Source: Acidimicrobiaceae bacterium
GTDB taxonomy: Bacteria > Actinomycetota > Acidimicrobiia > Acidimicrobiales > RAAP-2
DNA: 48,444 nucleotides
Direction of reading: 5' to 3'
Assembly: GCA_003170315.1 (NCBI GenBank)
Contig: PNAH01000036.1
Span: 1 to 48,444 of the forward strand
Positions 7,833 to 16,840 of the stretch are shown here, one piece after another. A program made the position numbers and the translations under genes. Below the pieces are notes generated by a model, which worked only from the letters and a program-made list of their open reading frames with translations, had not been told where the DNA came from and searched no databases. Numbering within the stretch: the first letter of the stretch is position 1; every line of letters begins with the position of its first letter.

Positions 7833-8744
7833 ACGATCACGGCTCCGGCCCGCCATTCTCTGGGTGAAGTGTTGCGGGGTTATCTCGCACTCACCAAGCC
7901 GCGGATCATCGAGCTCTTGCTGGTCACGACCATTCCGACCATGGTGGTCGCGGCGAAGGGTATCCCGGGTCTGTGGCTGATGGTGGCGACGCTCGCGGGC
8001 GGCACGCTCGCGGCCGGAGGCGCCAACACCTTCAACATGGTGATCGACCGCGATATTGACGCGATCATGGAGCGCACCAAGCGCCGTCCACTGGTCACCG
8101 GGGTGATGTCGGCGCGCGACGCGACGTTGTTTGCGGTGGTGCTGGAAGTCGTGGCCTTCGCCGTGCTGGCGCTGTGGGTGAATCAACTCTCCGCGTGGCT
8201 GGCCATGTCAGCGACGGCTTTCTACGTCATCGTCTACTCATTGTGGCTGAAGCGGCGCAGCAAACAGAACATCGTGATCGGGGGTGCCGCTGGCGCGGTG
8301 CCCGTACTGGTGGGTTGGGCCGCGGTCACGAACTCACTCACGTGGACCCCGGTGTTGTTGTTCCTGGTGATCTTCATCTGGACGCCGCCGCACTTCTGGG
8401 CCCTCGCGGTTCGCTACCGGGACGACTACGAGGCGGCCAACGTGCCGATGATGCCGGTCGTGACGTCGCTTCGACACACGACGCTCGAGATACTCATTTA
8501 CTCGGTGGTGATGTGGGCGCTCACGGTCCTGATCGGTCCGACCGCGCACCTGGGTGTGGTCTACGCCCTGTCGGCCACGGTGCTCGGGGGACTGTTCACG
8601 TTTTACGCCGCGCGACTCTACCGACACGCCCGAGCCGACAAGGCCGACGTCGGTGAGGCGATGCGACTCTTCCACTTTTCCATCACCTACCTGACGGCAC
8701 TGTTCGTCTTGATGGCGGTCGACGTTCTTGTCCGAAACCACTAG
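7830..8744 (+). CDS. ctaB: Protoheme IX farnesyltransferase (heme O synthase)
   Basis: A 304-residue UbiA-superfamily prenyltransferase with about nine helices that converts protoheme to heme O, the substrate of CtaA. The first aspartate-rich motif is NMVIDRDIDAIMERTKRRPL (69-88) with N69, D73 and D77; LTKPRIIELLL (21-31) is the usual N-terminal signature, and the second loop has RYRDDYEAANVPMMP. No Shine-Dalgarno precedes the ATG, whereas TAGAAT sits six bases upstream. The following thioredoxin gene overlaps its end by 17 bases. Pairing with divergent ctaA makes the assignment secure. Confidence 0.95.
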   Translation: MTITAPARHSLGEVLRGYLALTKPRIIELLLVTTIPTMVVAAKGIPGLWLMVATLAGGTLAAGGANTFNMVIDRDIDAIMERTKRRPLVTGVMSARDATLFAVVLEVVAFAVLALWVNQLSAWLAMSATAFYVIVYSLWLKRRSKQNIVIGGAAGAVPVLVGWAAVTNSLTWTPVLLFLVIFIWTPPHFWALAVRYRDDYEAANVPMMPVVTSLRHTTLEILIYSVVMWALTVLIGPTAHLGVVYALSATVLGGLFTFYAARLYRHARADKADVGEAMRLFHFSITYLTALFVLMAVDVLVRNH

Positions 8745-9300
8745 TCCGCCGCGACTGCGCCGGTCGCAGAAAGCGCTCTTCATCGGCATTGGCACCTCGT
8801 TTGCGATCATCGCCATTGTCGTCGTGTCAATCTTCACCGGGGGCCACGTGACCACAAACAACAACGAGCCGACGAGTGCGCTGGTGGGCAAGTCGGTCGC
8901 GACCTTTTCGCTGAGCGGATTGAAGAGCGGCACGGTCGAGGCCCCTTGGAAGAGTCATCACGCGGCGGTAGTGATCTTCTTCGCGAGTTGGTGTGGGCCG
9001 TGCAAGAGTGAGATGCCCAAAGTGGCGTCCTACCTGCGCCATCACAATGAGGGCTCGATTCGAGTGATCGGCGTCGACGCGGGTGACTCGCGCGGTCCGG
9101 CGAAGAGTTTCGTTGAGAAGAGTGGCGTCACGTTCCCCATCGCGTTCGATCCCAACAACACTGTGACGAACGGCGTCTTCAATTTCGCCACGGTGCCCGA
9201 GACCGCGTTCGTGAGCGCGAAGGGCGTCGTTACACAGGTCTACTTCGGGGCAATCCCGAAGAGCGTGCTGGTCAAGGGCATCGCGGCCTTGCGCGTCTAG
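8728..9300 (+). CDS. Membrane-anchored TlpA/ResA-like thioredoxin
   Basis: A 190-residue protein with a single N-terminal signal anchor (about 15-38) and an extracytoplasmic thioredoxin domain. The active site is FFASWCGPCKSEMP with C89 and C92, and the cis-proline region is TVPETAFV. Such proteins reduce or exchange disulfides outside the membrane, often for cytochrome c or Cu-A maturation, which fits its position overlapping ctaB; a TlpA-like role in oxidase assembly is inference. The TTG start at 8728 lies inside ctaB. Its stop shares the bases CTAG with the convergent ABC permease stop. Confidence 0.85.
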   Translation: MSETTSPPRLRRSQKALFIGIGTSFAIIAIVVVSIFTGGHVTTNNNEPTSALVGKSVATFSLSGLKSGTVEAPWKSHHAAVVIFFASWCGPCKSEMPKVASYLRHHNEGSIRVIGVDAGDSRGPAKSFVEKSGVTFPIAFDPNNTVTNGVFNFATVPETAFVSAKGVVTQVYFGAIPKSVLVKGIAALRV

Positions 9301-10028
9301 TCGAAGCGAAACGTTCGCGCCGCGACGAGCGGCGCGACGAGAGCCCAGACTCCCAGAACCAGCCAGTCGGCGCCCGTCGGTGCGAGACCCTGGCCCAGGA
9401 TTCGGTGAAGACCTTCGGCCATTGCGCCGGGTGGCAGCGCGACCGCGATGCGTCCGATGAATCCCGGCAACGACGTCAGCGGCACGACAATGCCCGAGAG
9501 CAACAACAACACGAGGTAGAGACCGTTGCTGGCGGCGAGATTGACTTCGGCGCGGAGTCGTCCGGCCAGGGCCAGCCCAATCCCGGCGCATCCGGCCGAG
9601 CCGAGCACCAGGAGTGCCGCGACTTCGAAGCCGCCCATCGTTCCGCCGCGCGGGCGCCACGTCAACGTGAAGGCGACCAGCGTGAGAATGACGACCTGGA
9701 GAGCCTCGGTCACCAGCACGCCGGCGATCTTGGCGCCGATGAGTCGACGAGTGCCGATCGGGGTCACGTACAGACGTCGGAGCACGCCGTAGCTGCGCTC
9801 AAAGCCGGTCGCAATCGACAGCGCGACCAGCGACGTCGAGAGTACGCAGAGGGCGAGGATTCCCGGCGCGATGAAATCAACGCGACTCTTCGTCGGCGTC
9901 GAGGCCACCTTGGTCAACGAGAAGAACACGAGGAGCAGGACCGGGATACCCACGGTCAAGAGCAACGTCTCGCCCCGTCGCATCGTCATGCGAACCTCGG
10001 CGCGACTCTGGGCCCACCACGCCTTCAC
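9297..10028 (-). CDS. ABC-2 type exporter permease
   Basis: A 243-residue, six-helix permease of the ABC-2/DrrB type. Features are a short amphipathic N-terminus, helices from about residue 22, the ERSYGVLRRLYVTPIG coupling-helix segment, and the late LLLSGIVVPLTSLPGFI-like loop characteristic of this superfamily. It overlaps the upstream ATPase gene by four bases, so the two form one two-component exporter. Mycobacteria carry ABC exporter genes beside ctaA, so heme-A or membrane-related export is a fair guess, but the cargo cannot be read from the sequence. Confidence 0.82.
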   Translation of the reverse strand: MKAWWAQSRAEVRMTMRRGETLLLTVGIPVLLLVFFSLTKVASTPTKSRVDFIAPGILALCVLSTSLVALSIATGFERSYGVLRRLYVTPIGTRRLIGAKIAGVLVTEALQVVILTLVAFTLTWRPRGGTMGGFEVAALLVLGSAGCAGIGLALAGRLRAEVNLAASNGLYLVLLLLSGIVVPLTSLPGFIGRIAVALPPGAMAEGLHRILGQGLAPTGADWLVLGVWALVAPLVAARTFRFD

Positions 10029-10936
10029 GGGCGAACCTCTCGACGTTCCTGCTCGATCAGTTCCAGGTACCGCTCCTCAAGCGACGCTCGTGTGCGCAGC
10101 GAAATCAGCGTCACGCCGATGCTCGTCAGATAACGGTTCAACTCGGCGATTCGTTCGGGTGTCGATTCGGTCTCACAGCGGAGTCGATTCGCGGCGTCGG
10201 CCGTGACGACGCATCCCAGCCGTGTCGCGAGTGACGAGGCATCGACGGGTCCGGAGAGTTCGATGATCATCTCGGGCGCGCCCGAGAGCTCCTCGAGCGT
10301 GCCGTCGACGACGACGTGACCGTGGTTCATGATCACCACGCGGTTCGACGTCCGCTCGGCTTCGGTGAGCTCGTGGGTCGTCACCAACACCGCACATCCG
10401 CGATCGCGTTCGGACGCTATGAGATCGCGAATGACCTGGCGACCCTCCGGATCGACCGCCGTCGTCGGCTCATCCAGCACCAGGACCCGCGGTCGTCCGA
10501 GCAGCGCGAGCGCCAGCAAGGTTCGCTGCTGTTCACCGCCGCTGAGGCGTCGCCACGGCGTGCGGGCGCATCGCGCGAGGTCCAGTAGATCGAGCAGCTC
10601 ATCCGCGTCTCGGGGAACGTCGTAGTACGACGCGGTCAGTTCGAGCACTTGGCGCGGCGACATCGGGAACCAGACGCCGCCACGCTGCAGCAGCGCCCCG
10701 GTGCGTACGACGACTTCGCGATGGTCCCGTAGGGGACTGAGACCGTGGAGGCGAACGGTGCCTTCGGTCGGTGCGCGAAATCCGAGCAAGGTCTCGACGA
10801 GCGTGGTCTTACCGGCGCCGTTCGGTCCCAGCAAGGTGACGACTTCGCCGTAAGCGGCGTGGAGCGACACTTCGTCGACGGCCTTCAACGCGCCGAAGTT
10901 GACCGTCAGCTCACTGACTTCGACCGCGTTGCTCAC
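10025..10936 (-). CDS. ABC exporter ATP-binding protein
   Basis: A 303-residue nucleotide-binding subunit (314 if begun at GTG 10969). From the longer start: Walker A GPNGAGKTT (48-56), Q-loop LLQRGG, signature LSGGEQQR (142-149), Walker B LVLDEP (163-168), and the switch histidine in VTTHEL. A C-terminal 80-residue regulatory extension is typical of DrrA-like exporters. I prefer GTG 10936 because the protein then begins at VSNAVEVSEL, the usual N-terminus of the fold, and TAGGTT lies eight bases upstream. Its stop overlaps the permease start by four bases. It diverges from serS. Confidence 0.88.
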   Translation of the reverse strand: MSNAVEVSELTVNFGALKAVDEVSLHAAYGEVVTLLGPNGAGKTTLVETLLGFRAPTEGTVRLHGLSPLRDHREVVVRTGALLQRGGVWFPMSPRQVLELTASYYDVPRDADELLDLLDLARCARTPWRRLSGGEQQRTLLALALLGRPRVLVLDEPTTAVDPEGRQVIRDLIASERDRGCAVLVTTHELTEAERTSNRVVIMNHGHVVVDGTLEELSGAPEMIIELSGPVDASSLATRLGCVVTADAANRLRCETESTPERIAELNRYLTSIGVTLISLRTRASLEERYLELIEQERREVRP

Positions 10937-10983
10937 GACCTCTGAACCTAGACGGTTCTTCCAGTCCACTTTTGCGTGCTCTG

Positions 10984-10998
10984 TAGGCTTGCCCCATG
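10984..10998 (+). promoter_or_regulatory. Leaderless-type serS promoter
   Basis: TAGGCT (10984-10989), six bases, then ATG (10996). No Shine-Dalgarno is present. Confidence 0.6.
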
Positions 10999-12303
10999 AT
11001 TGACCTCGTCCAACTACGTCGTGAACCGGACATCGTCAAGGCCGCGTTGGCCCGACGCGGCGTCTCGTCGGCGACGATGGACGAAATTATCGCCCGGGAC
11101 GTGGAACACCGCGAGCTGTTGCAAGAGGCCGAACGGCTGCGAGCCGAGGTGAAGTTTCTCTCGCGTTTGGTCGGTGAAGCCCATCGCGACAAGGACACCG
11201 AGACGGCGGCCACCTTGACCGAGAAGAGTCGGGCGCTGGGCGAGGAAGAACGTGCGGCCACCGACGCCATGGAGCGAGTCGGCACCAAGTTGCACGAAGA
11301 ACTCCTGATGATTCCCAACCTTCCGGACCCCGACGTACCGGACGGCGTGGATGAAAACGACAACGTCGAGTTGCGCCGCTGGTGGCCGGGCATGGATGAG
11401 GGCCGGCCGTTCCCCGAGTTCGCCGATCACCAGAGGGTTCCTCACTGGGACGCCGCGCTCGAACTCGGAATCCTCGATCTCGAAGCCGGCGCTCGAATCG
11501 CCGGATCGATGTTCCCGCTCTTTCGTGGCGCCGGGTCGCGACTCATTCGCGCGCTCAGCGCTCTTTCACTCGATCGCAACGCCGGCGACTACGAGGAGAT
11601 CCACCCCCCAACCTTCGCGTTGACCGCGACGATGTTGTCAACCGGTCACCTGCCGAAGTCCGCCGACGAGATGTACGGCATGGAGCGTGACGGGCTCTGG
11701 GCGATTCCCACCGCCGAAGTGCCGCTCACCTCGATGCACGCCGATGAGATTCTGGACGAGACGAGTCTGCCGATTCGACTGTGCGCCGAAACGGCCTGCT
11801 TTCGTCGTGAGGCCGGAGCGGCGGGGCGCGACACGCGCGGCGTGTTGCGCGTGCACGAGTTCGACAAGGTCGAGCTCTTCGCCTACTGCACCCCCGAACA
11901 GGGTACGGCCGCCTTCGACGACATCCTGGCGCGCGCCGAGAGCCTCTTGCGCGAACTCGGTCTCACCTACCGACTCTTGAACCTGTGCGCCGGTGACCTC
12001 GGCACGTCGTCGGCGCGAACGATCGACCTCGAAGTCTTCAGTCCGGGCGTCGATCGTTGGCTCGAGGTCTCTTCGGTCAGTTGGTTTCGCGACTACCAGG
12101 CTCGTCGAGCGCACGTGCGCTACCGCACGAGCGAGGGTACGACCGCGCTGGTGCACACCGTCAACGGTTCCGCCCTCGGTTGGGCTCGAATCTGGGCCGC
12201 GCTGATCGAGACGTACCGCCAAGAAGACGGCTCGGTCGTGCTACCCGAGGTGCTCGCGCCCTACATGGGCGAGCTGCGAACAATCAGGCCGAAGCCTTCG
12301 TAG
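10996..12303 (+). CDS. serS: Serine--tRNA ligase
   Basis: A full-length 435-residue class II aminoacyl-tRNA synthetase charging tRNA-Ser, two of whose substrate genes (CGA and GGA anticodons) also lie in this window. Residues 1-105 form the long antiparallel coiled-coil arm that grips the tRNA variable arm. The catalytic domain shows TAEVPLTSMHADE, motif 2 around CFRREAGAAG, and motif 3 NGSALGWARIWAALIETYQ-like near the end. Transcription appears leaderless. The 3' end overlaps the convergent regX3 reading frame by 20 bases. Confidence 0.97.
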   Translation: MIDLVQLRREPDIVKAALARRGVSSATMDEIIARDVEHRELLQEAERLRAEVKFLSRLVGEAHRDKDTETAATLTEKSRALGEEERAATDAMERVGTKLHEELLMIPNLPDPDVPDGVDENDNVELRRWWPGMDEGRPFPEFADHQRVPHWDAALELGILDLEAGARIAGSMFPLFRGAGSRLIRALSALSLDRNAGDYEEIHPPTFALTATMLSTGHLPKSADEMYGMERDGLWAIPTAEVPLTSMHADEILDETSLPIRLCAETACFRREAGAAGRDTRGVLRVHEFDKVELFAYCTPEQGTAAFDDILARAESLLRELGLTYRLLNLCAGDLGTSSARTIDLEVFSPGVDRWLEVSSVSWFRDYQARRAHVRYRTSEGTTALVHTVNGSALGWARIWAALIETYRQEDGSVVLPEVLAPYMGELRTIRPKPS

Positions 12304-13012
12304 CCTCGTAGCGATAGCCGACGCCGCGCACGGTCGTGATGTGTTCGGGGTTCTTCGGGTTGTCCTCAATCAAGGTGCGAAGTCGCTTGATGTGCACGTC
12401 GAGGGTCTTGGTGTCGCCGACGTAGTCACTGCCCCAGATTCGATCGATCAGTACCTCGCGGGTCAGGACCCGGCCGGGATTCTCGAGCAGCAGACGTAAC
12501 AAGGCGAACTCCTTCTTGCGTAGTTTGACCTCCTCGCCATCGACGTAGCAACGGCGCGCGTCGATGTCCATGCGGATCGGGCCCAATTGAATTTCGTCGT
12601 CCGGCGCCATGACGTTCTCGTGGGTCTCTCGACGACGCAACACGGCGCGAATGCGCGCCACGAGCTCTCGAAGTCGGTAGGGCTTCGTCACGTAATCGTC
12701 GGCGCCGATTTCGAGCATGAGCACCATATCGACCTCTTCGCCCTTGGCGCTGACGATGATGATGGGCACCTCGCTGCTCGCTCGAATCTGTCGACAGACG
12801 TCGAGCCCCGACATCTTGGGCAGCATGAGGTCGAGCAGCACGATGTCAAAGTTCTCTTTGGCGAAGAGAGCGACGGCCTGCTGGCCGTCTCGAGCCACGG
12901 CGACGTCGAAGCCTTCGCGATCGAGGCCGATGGTCAAGGCGTCGACGAAGGACTCCTCGTCCTCGACGAGCAAGATGTTGACGCGCTTCTCACCGGAGTG
13001 TTTCTTCGGCAT
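12284..13012 (-). CDS. regX3: Response regulator, OmpR/PhoB family, RegX3-like
   Basis: A 242-residue regulator. The receiver domain has the acidic pair in VEDEE (about 17-20), phosphoacceptor D61 in LLDLMLP, and the switch lysine in VTKPY. The C-terminal winged helix contains KEFALLRLLLENPG, DVHIKRLRTLIED and the closing VRGVGYRYE of PhoB-type DNA-binding domains. Its ATG overlaps the stop of the kinase gene, so the pair is one operon. RegX3 in actinobacteria controls phosphate-starvation genes; orthology is inferred from similarity and pairing with a SenX3-like kinase. Confidence 0.88.
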   Translation of the reverse strand: MPKKHSGEKRVNILLVEDEESFVDALTIGLDREGFDVAVARDGQQAVALFAKENFDIVLLDLMLPKMSGLDVCRQIRASSEVPIIIVSAKGEEVDMVLMLEIGADDYVTKPYRLRELVARIRAVLRRRETHENVMAPDDEIQLGPIRMDIDARRCYVDGEEVKLRKKEFALLRLLLENPGRVLTREVLIDRIWGSDYVGDTKTLDVHIKRLRTLIEDNPKNPEHITTVRGVGYRYEATKASA

Positions 13013-14307
13013 CAGTGCGTCATGGGAAGTTCGAGGGTGAACGTCGACCCTTCGCCCTCACGTGACTCCACCAGTACGTTGCCACCGTGATTCTGCGCGA
13101 CGTGCCGCACGATGCTGAGTCCGAGTCCGGTGCCGCCGGTCTCTCGCGCCCGACCGGGATCGACGCGGTAGAAGCGTTCGAAGATCCGCTCGAGGTCCTT
13201 CGCGGGAATGCCCACGCCTTGATCCTTGATCGCGATCAAGGCGAGCGGCCCGACGCTCTCGCCGTCGTCGGTAACGGTGGCCTCAATACGGTCAATGGTG
13301 ATGCTGACCAGGCCGCCCCTCGGTGAGTAGACGACCGCGTTCTCCAAAAGTGCGTGGATGGCCGAGATCAATTGCCGACGATCGCCCACGACCACGAGGC
13401 TGGCTTCCGGTTCTACGAAGTCCACCTTCACGTCGTGTTGCTCGGCGGCGGTACGGATTCGTTCGATGGCGTCGGCGACGATCAAGACGACGGGAATCGG
13501 CTCGCGCGAGGGGGAACCTTCGCCCTCGATGCGCGAAAGATCGAGGAGGTCTTCGATGATTCGATTGACCCGGAACGCCTCGTTGTTGATTCGCTCGGCT
13601 AATCGATGCGCCACCGCGGGGTCGGTCTCGAACAGGAGCGTCTCGGCGAGCAGACCGAGGGCCCCCATCGGGGTCTTCAGTTCGTGGGACACGTTGGCGA
13701 TGAAGTCACGACGAATGTCCTCGAGTCGACGCCGTTCGGAGATGTCCTCGATGATGGCGAGCACGCCCAATGGCCGACGACCGTCGTCGATGACGGCGGC
13801 GCGGATCGTCAGGGTTCGTCGCGGCGGTCCGTAAATATCGACGGTGCGCTCGGCGACGCCGTTGGACCAACCTTCGGCCAACACGTCGGTGACGGCCTGG
13901 GCGGCGATGGCGTCGCCGTAGCGACTGGTCATGAGCGCTTCGGCCTGCTTGTTGCGAAAGATAACGCCGCCGCTCTCGTCACAGAGGACCAGTCCAAGAG
14001 GGAGCGAGTCCATGGACTGACGAAGTCGCGACGAGTCAGCGCTGGACTCCGAGACCGCCGCACTGGCCACGCCCGTGGCCTCTTCGAGGAAGCTGAGCGC
14101 CGTCTCGACCTTGCCCTTGTCGTCGTGGGGCTCGACGCCGAGTCGGGAGGCGAGCGCCATGAGACGTTGGGCAATGGCGCGGTGTCCGCGTTGTCGGTTG
14201 ATCAGGACGCCGATGAAGAGACCCACGATCAGGACCCCGGCGCCGGCTCCGTAGAGGGCGGCCGGGGGCCACTTGGAAATCACGTTGTGGGCGAGCGCGA
14301 CGAGCAC
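13012..14307 (-). CDS. senX3: Sensor histidine kinase, SenX3-like
   Basis: A 431-residue kinase with one N-terminal membrane helix (about 17-37), a cytoplasmic PAS domain (about 97-190), the dimerisation and phosphoacceptor helix FIANVSHELKTPMGAL with H208, and an ATPase domain with N box LLENAVVYS, G1 DQGVGIP and G2 GGTGLGLSIV. The single helix without a large sensory loop is the SenX3/PhoR-like arrangement, in which signalling comes through the phosphate transporter and PhoU. The GTG start (14305-14307) lies six bases after GAGAAT. It is divergent from the secretion-like operon. Confidence 0.88.
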   Translation of the reverse strand: MLVALAHNVISKWPPAALYGAGAGVLIVGLFIGVLINRQRGHRAIAQRLMALASRLGVEPHDDKGKVETALSFLEEATGVASAAVSESSADSSRLRQSMDSLPLGLVLCDESGGVIFRNKQAEALMTSRYGDAIAAQAVTDVLAEGWSNGVAERTVDIYGPPRRTLTIRAAVIDDGRRPLGVLAIIEDISERRRLEDIRRDFIANVSHELKTPMGALGLLAETLLFETDPAVAHRLAERINNEAFRVNRIIEDLLDLSRIEGEGSPSREPIPVVLIVADAIERIRTAAEQHDVKVDFVEPEASLVVVGDRRQLISAIHALLENAVVYSPRGGLVSITIDRIEATVTDDGESVGPLALIAIKDQGVGIPAKDLERIFERFYRVDPGRARETGGTGLGLSIVRHVAQNHGGNVLVESREGEGSTFTLELPMTH

Positions 14308-14319
14308 GGGACCATTCTC
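14305..14319 (-). promoter_or_regulatory. Leaderless-type senX3 promoter
   Basis: On the minus strand GAGAAT (14319-14314), six bases, then the GTG start at 14307. Confidence 0.5.
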
Positions 14320-14336
14320 GCAGACAAAGCCTTGGT

Positions 14337-14352
14337 GGTCGCGCCAGCGACC
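14337..14352. promoter_or_regulatory. Perfect dyad in the senX3/secretion-operon intergenic region
   Basis: GGTCGC and GCGACC form a perfect 6-bp inverted repeat around GCCA. One arm lies 17 bases upstream of the senX3 -10 hexamer, at the -35 position, and 32 bases before the secretion-operon ATG. It could be an operator or a leader hairpin. Confidence 0.4.
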
Positions 14353-14383
14353 GTTGGGCGCTCACCGTTTGAAGGAGACCGCC

Positions 14384-14668
14384 ATGCTGTTCGCCAATGT
14401 CAACCTCAGTCCCTCGACGTCCGCCCTGCCCGGCAGCGCGGCGCTGCAACAGATTGCCAACGGAATCGCCGCGTGGGCCCTGATCGGTGCGTTGGTGGCG
14501 CTGCTGCTGGGTGCGGCGATGTGGGCCGTTGGCAGCCACACGCAGAACATGCATCAATCGTCGCAGGGTCGCCGTGCGGTGCTGACCTCGCTCGCCGCGG
14601 CGGTCCTCATCGGAGCGGCTCCCACGTTGATCAACTTCTTCTTCAACACGGGTCTCAGCGTCCACTAG
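14384..14668 (+). CDS. Small two-helix membrane protein, VirB2/DUF6112-like pilin candidate
   Basis: A 94-residue protein starting at ATG 14384 behind a clear GAAGGAGA Shine-Dalgarno. It has a Ser/Pro-rich N-terminus, a first helix (about 26-50, rich in Ala, Leu and Gly), a polar loop SHTQNMHQSSQGRR and a second helix (about 65-86). Two helices joined by a basic loop is the architecture of VirB2/TrbC pilins and of DUF6112-type proteins that open actinobacterial secretion loci. A separate cleavable signal peptide is not obvious. It is first in a five-gene overlapping operon, and its TAG overlaps the next GTG by one base. Confidence 0.6.
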   Translation: MLFANVNLSPSTSALPGSAALQQIANGIAAWALIGALVALLLGAAMWAVGSHTQNMHQSSQGRRAVLTSLAAAVLIGAAPTLINFFFNTGLSVH

Positions 14669-15780
14669 TGGGCCACCTGTCGTGCATTTTGCGTCCGTTG
14701 AGTTGCGTCACGCACGCCGTGACCTCGACCGTCGTGGGCGGCTTCTTCAGCACCCTCACCAACTGGATCCTCAGTAGCGTCGGATGGTTCTTATCGTCGG
14801 CGGGCGCCGTGTTGACTTCGGCCAGTGAGTCCGCGACTGTGATCCGTTCCTCGGAACCGGAATTCAGCGTCCTCGTGAATCTCGCGCCGGCTCTGTTGAT
14901 GATTGGACTCTTGGTCGCGACGCTGCAAGCCGTTCGCCACGGCGACGCCGGGTCCCTGTGGCGCGTGTATCTCGGCGTGGCGCCCGCCTGCGTGATGGCG
15001 ATCTTCCTGGCGCGTCCCATGGCCGCGCTGGTGCTCGATACGGTGAACCAACTCTCCTCGAGTGCGTCCAACACCGTCATCGATCACCAAGCGACGATCA
15101 CCAATGCCCTGACGAGCCTGGCGACCGCGACCCCGGCCTTCGCGCTCTTCGTGCTGGCCGTCGCCGTGGTCGTGGGGACGTGGCTGTTGTGGTGCGAGTT
15201 GATCGTTCGCGGCGTAGTGCTCACGCTCTTGCTGGTGCTCGTTCCGGTCATCGTTCCGCTCGCCACGTTCCCGGCGGGACGTCGTCTCGGTTGGCGTCTC
15301 GCCGAGACCTTCATCGCCGTGGCGGCGAGCAAGTTCTTCATCGTGATCACGCTGTCACTGGGACTCGATGAGCTGCAAGGAAGTTCGGCGACGCAGGTGA
15401 TCACGGGCGCCGTCACGTTGATCCTCGCGACCTTTTCGCCGTTCCTCCTCTTGAAGGTGGTCCCGTTCATGGAGACGGCGGCGCTGCACAATCTCGAAGG
15501 CGTACGGGCGCGGCTCACCAAAACAGTCACCGATATTCCGTCATCGCCGGCCGCCCAGGCGGCGCGCGCCATGGTGCCCGATGTGTCCATCCCCGGACCG
15601 GAACCGCGTCCCGACGATCTCGGACTCGACATGTGGGAGGGGACTCCGGAGACGCCCATGCCGGAGTTCACGGGCGAGAAGCTGCCACCACCCATCGGCA
15701 CTCCGACGCCCCGCGGCGGTCACGTCGCGTACCGCACGGACGAGATGGGTCCGGTGGTCGGATGGCACTTCGATGAGTGA
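14668..15780 (+). CDS. Polytopic membrane protein, VirB6/TrbL-like
   Basis: A 370-residue protein with six or more helices, read from GTG 14668, which overlaps the previous stop (TAGTG). Hydrophobic blocks include LVNLAPALLMIGLLVATL, VAPACVMAIFLARPMAAL, FALFVLAVAVVVGTWLLW, GVVLTLLLVLVPVIVPL and the late VTLILATFSPFLLLKVVPF. The C-terminal 90 residues are Pro-rich and polar, presumably cytoplasmic. The long amphipathic N-terminus and size match VirB6/TrbL channel components. The frame continues far upstream, but that part is antisense to senX3. The family call rests on topology and context. Confidence 0.65.
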   Translation: MGHLSCILRPLSCVTHAVTSTVVGGFFSTLTNWILSSVGWFLSSAGAVLTSASESATVIRSSEPEFSVLVNLAPALLMIGLLVATLQAVRHGDAGSLWRVYLGVAPACVMAIFLARPMAALVLDTVNQLSSSASNTVIDHQATITNALTSLATATPAFALFVLAVAVVVGTWLLWCELIVRGVVLTLLLVLVPVIVPLATFPAGRRLGWRLAETFIAVAASKFFIVITLSLGLDELQGSSATQVITGAVTLILATFSPFLLLKVVPFMETAALHNLEGVRARLTKTVTDIPSSPAAQAARAMVPDVSIPGPEPRPDDLGLDMWEGTPETPMPEFTGEKLPPPIGTPTPRGGHVAYRTDEMGPVVGWHFDE

Positions 15781-16840
15781 GTTACTCGGGCTCGGCGTGG
15801 CCGACGGCGAGAGTCGATGGATTGGCGTTCGACGTCATCAAGCGGCGCTCGCCATCGCCGGGGTCGGACTCCTCGGCGAGTGGCTCACGCACGGGCACGC
15901 CGGTCTCATCGAACTGGTCATCGGCCTCGGACTGCTGTCGTGCGCGGCGCCGACGAGAGACGGCTTGACCGTGGGTGAGCGACTGCGCATCGCCTGCGAC
16001 TTCGTGGTGCGCTGGCGGTGGTCGTCGATTCGAGCGTCGCAGAGTTTCGGGACGGTGACGATCAGCGCCCACGGCGTGGCGACGGTACGCGGTTACGAGT
16101 TGCAACACCGTGGTCGACTCGACCTCTCGGGACGAGACCAACTCAACGCGTTGGCGCTAGCGGAGTTCGCCGACGCCCTCGCGACGTCGGACGACACTCG
16201 TCACTTCTCACTGCACGTGTGCTCGTCCCCGCGCGGCGTGGCGACGGTGTTGGCCGCGCCGAGCGACGTGAGTGCACCGTCGGGTTGGAAGGAGAATGGC
16301 GCGATGACCTTGGGGGCGACGGGGGTCGGTCGTGATCCGGGCGCCACTTGGTTATTGGAGCGTTGGGCGTACGTTCGAGACGAGCGCGAAGTGATCCGCA
16401 TACTTCGCGTGCGCGACTTCAGTTCCGTTCCTGACGGACACGCCCTTCTGGAACGTATGCAGTTCGCCTCGTCGTCGCTCGACGTGGTGGTGCACGTCGA
16501 TGTCGTAGGGGGCGTGCGTGCGCACCGACTCGCCGCCCGAGCGGTGCACCGCGTCGGGAGCGACGACGTCACGTCTCTCGCGGCCGGCTTTCGCCGCACG
16601 GCGCAGTCCGCGCACTCCCTCGAGCGCCTGCGCCAACGCGAGTCTCTCGTCGTCGAAGGGACCGCGCTGATGCGAATCGCCGTCTTCATCGTCATTCGGG
16701 CGGTCTCGCTGCAAGAGCTCCGACGAGACGTAAAAGTGGTCACGCGCTGCGCCGTCGAGTCCGGGCTTCGTTGCGAGCCGGGATTGGGTCGTCAGTTTTC
16801 GTGGTACTGCGCGCAACTACCTGGTGCGCCGGGGTGGTGA
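15773..16840 (+). CDS. VirB4 N-terminal-half protein with PrgI-like helices (SCO6880-like)
   Basis: A 355-residue protein beginning at ATG 15773, eight bases inside the previous gene. Two closely spaced helices (about 24-60) form a PrgI/VirB3-like hairpin, followed by a soluble region with no P-loop. The last residues contain YCAQLPG, recalling the LPG motif that ends the N-terminal domain of VirB4/TrbE proteins just before the ATPase domain. The next gene starts where that ATPase domain would start. It therefore looks like a VirB3-VirB4N fusion separated from its motor. Family assignment is from memory, without a search. Confidence 0.58.
   Translation: MSELLGLGVADGESRWIGVRRHQAALAIAGVGLLGEWLTHGHAGLIELVIGLGLLSCAAPTRDGLTVGERLRIACDFVVRWRWSSIRASQSFGTVTISAHGVATVRGYELQHRGRLDLSGRDQLNALALAEFADALATSDDTRHFSLHVCSSPRGVATVLAAPSDVSAPSGWKENGAMTLGATGVGRDPGATWLLERWAYVRDEREVIRILRVRDFSSVPDGHALLERMQFASSSLDVVVHVDVVGGVRAHRLAARAVHRVGSDDVTSLAAGFRRTAQSAHSLERLRQRESLVVEGTALMRIAVFIVIRAVSLQELRRDVKVVTRCAVESGLRCEPGLGRQFSWYCAQLPGAPGW

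Noticed and set aside
13606..14667. Long plus-strand frame in front of the VirB6-like gene
   Set aside because: It is antisense to senX3 and shows no domain; a GTG overlapping the preceding stop gives the proper start.
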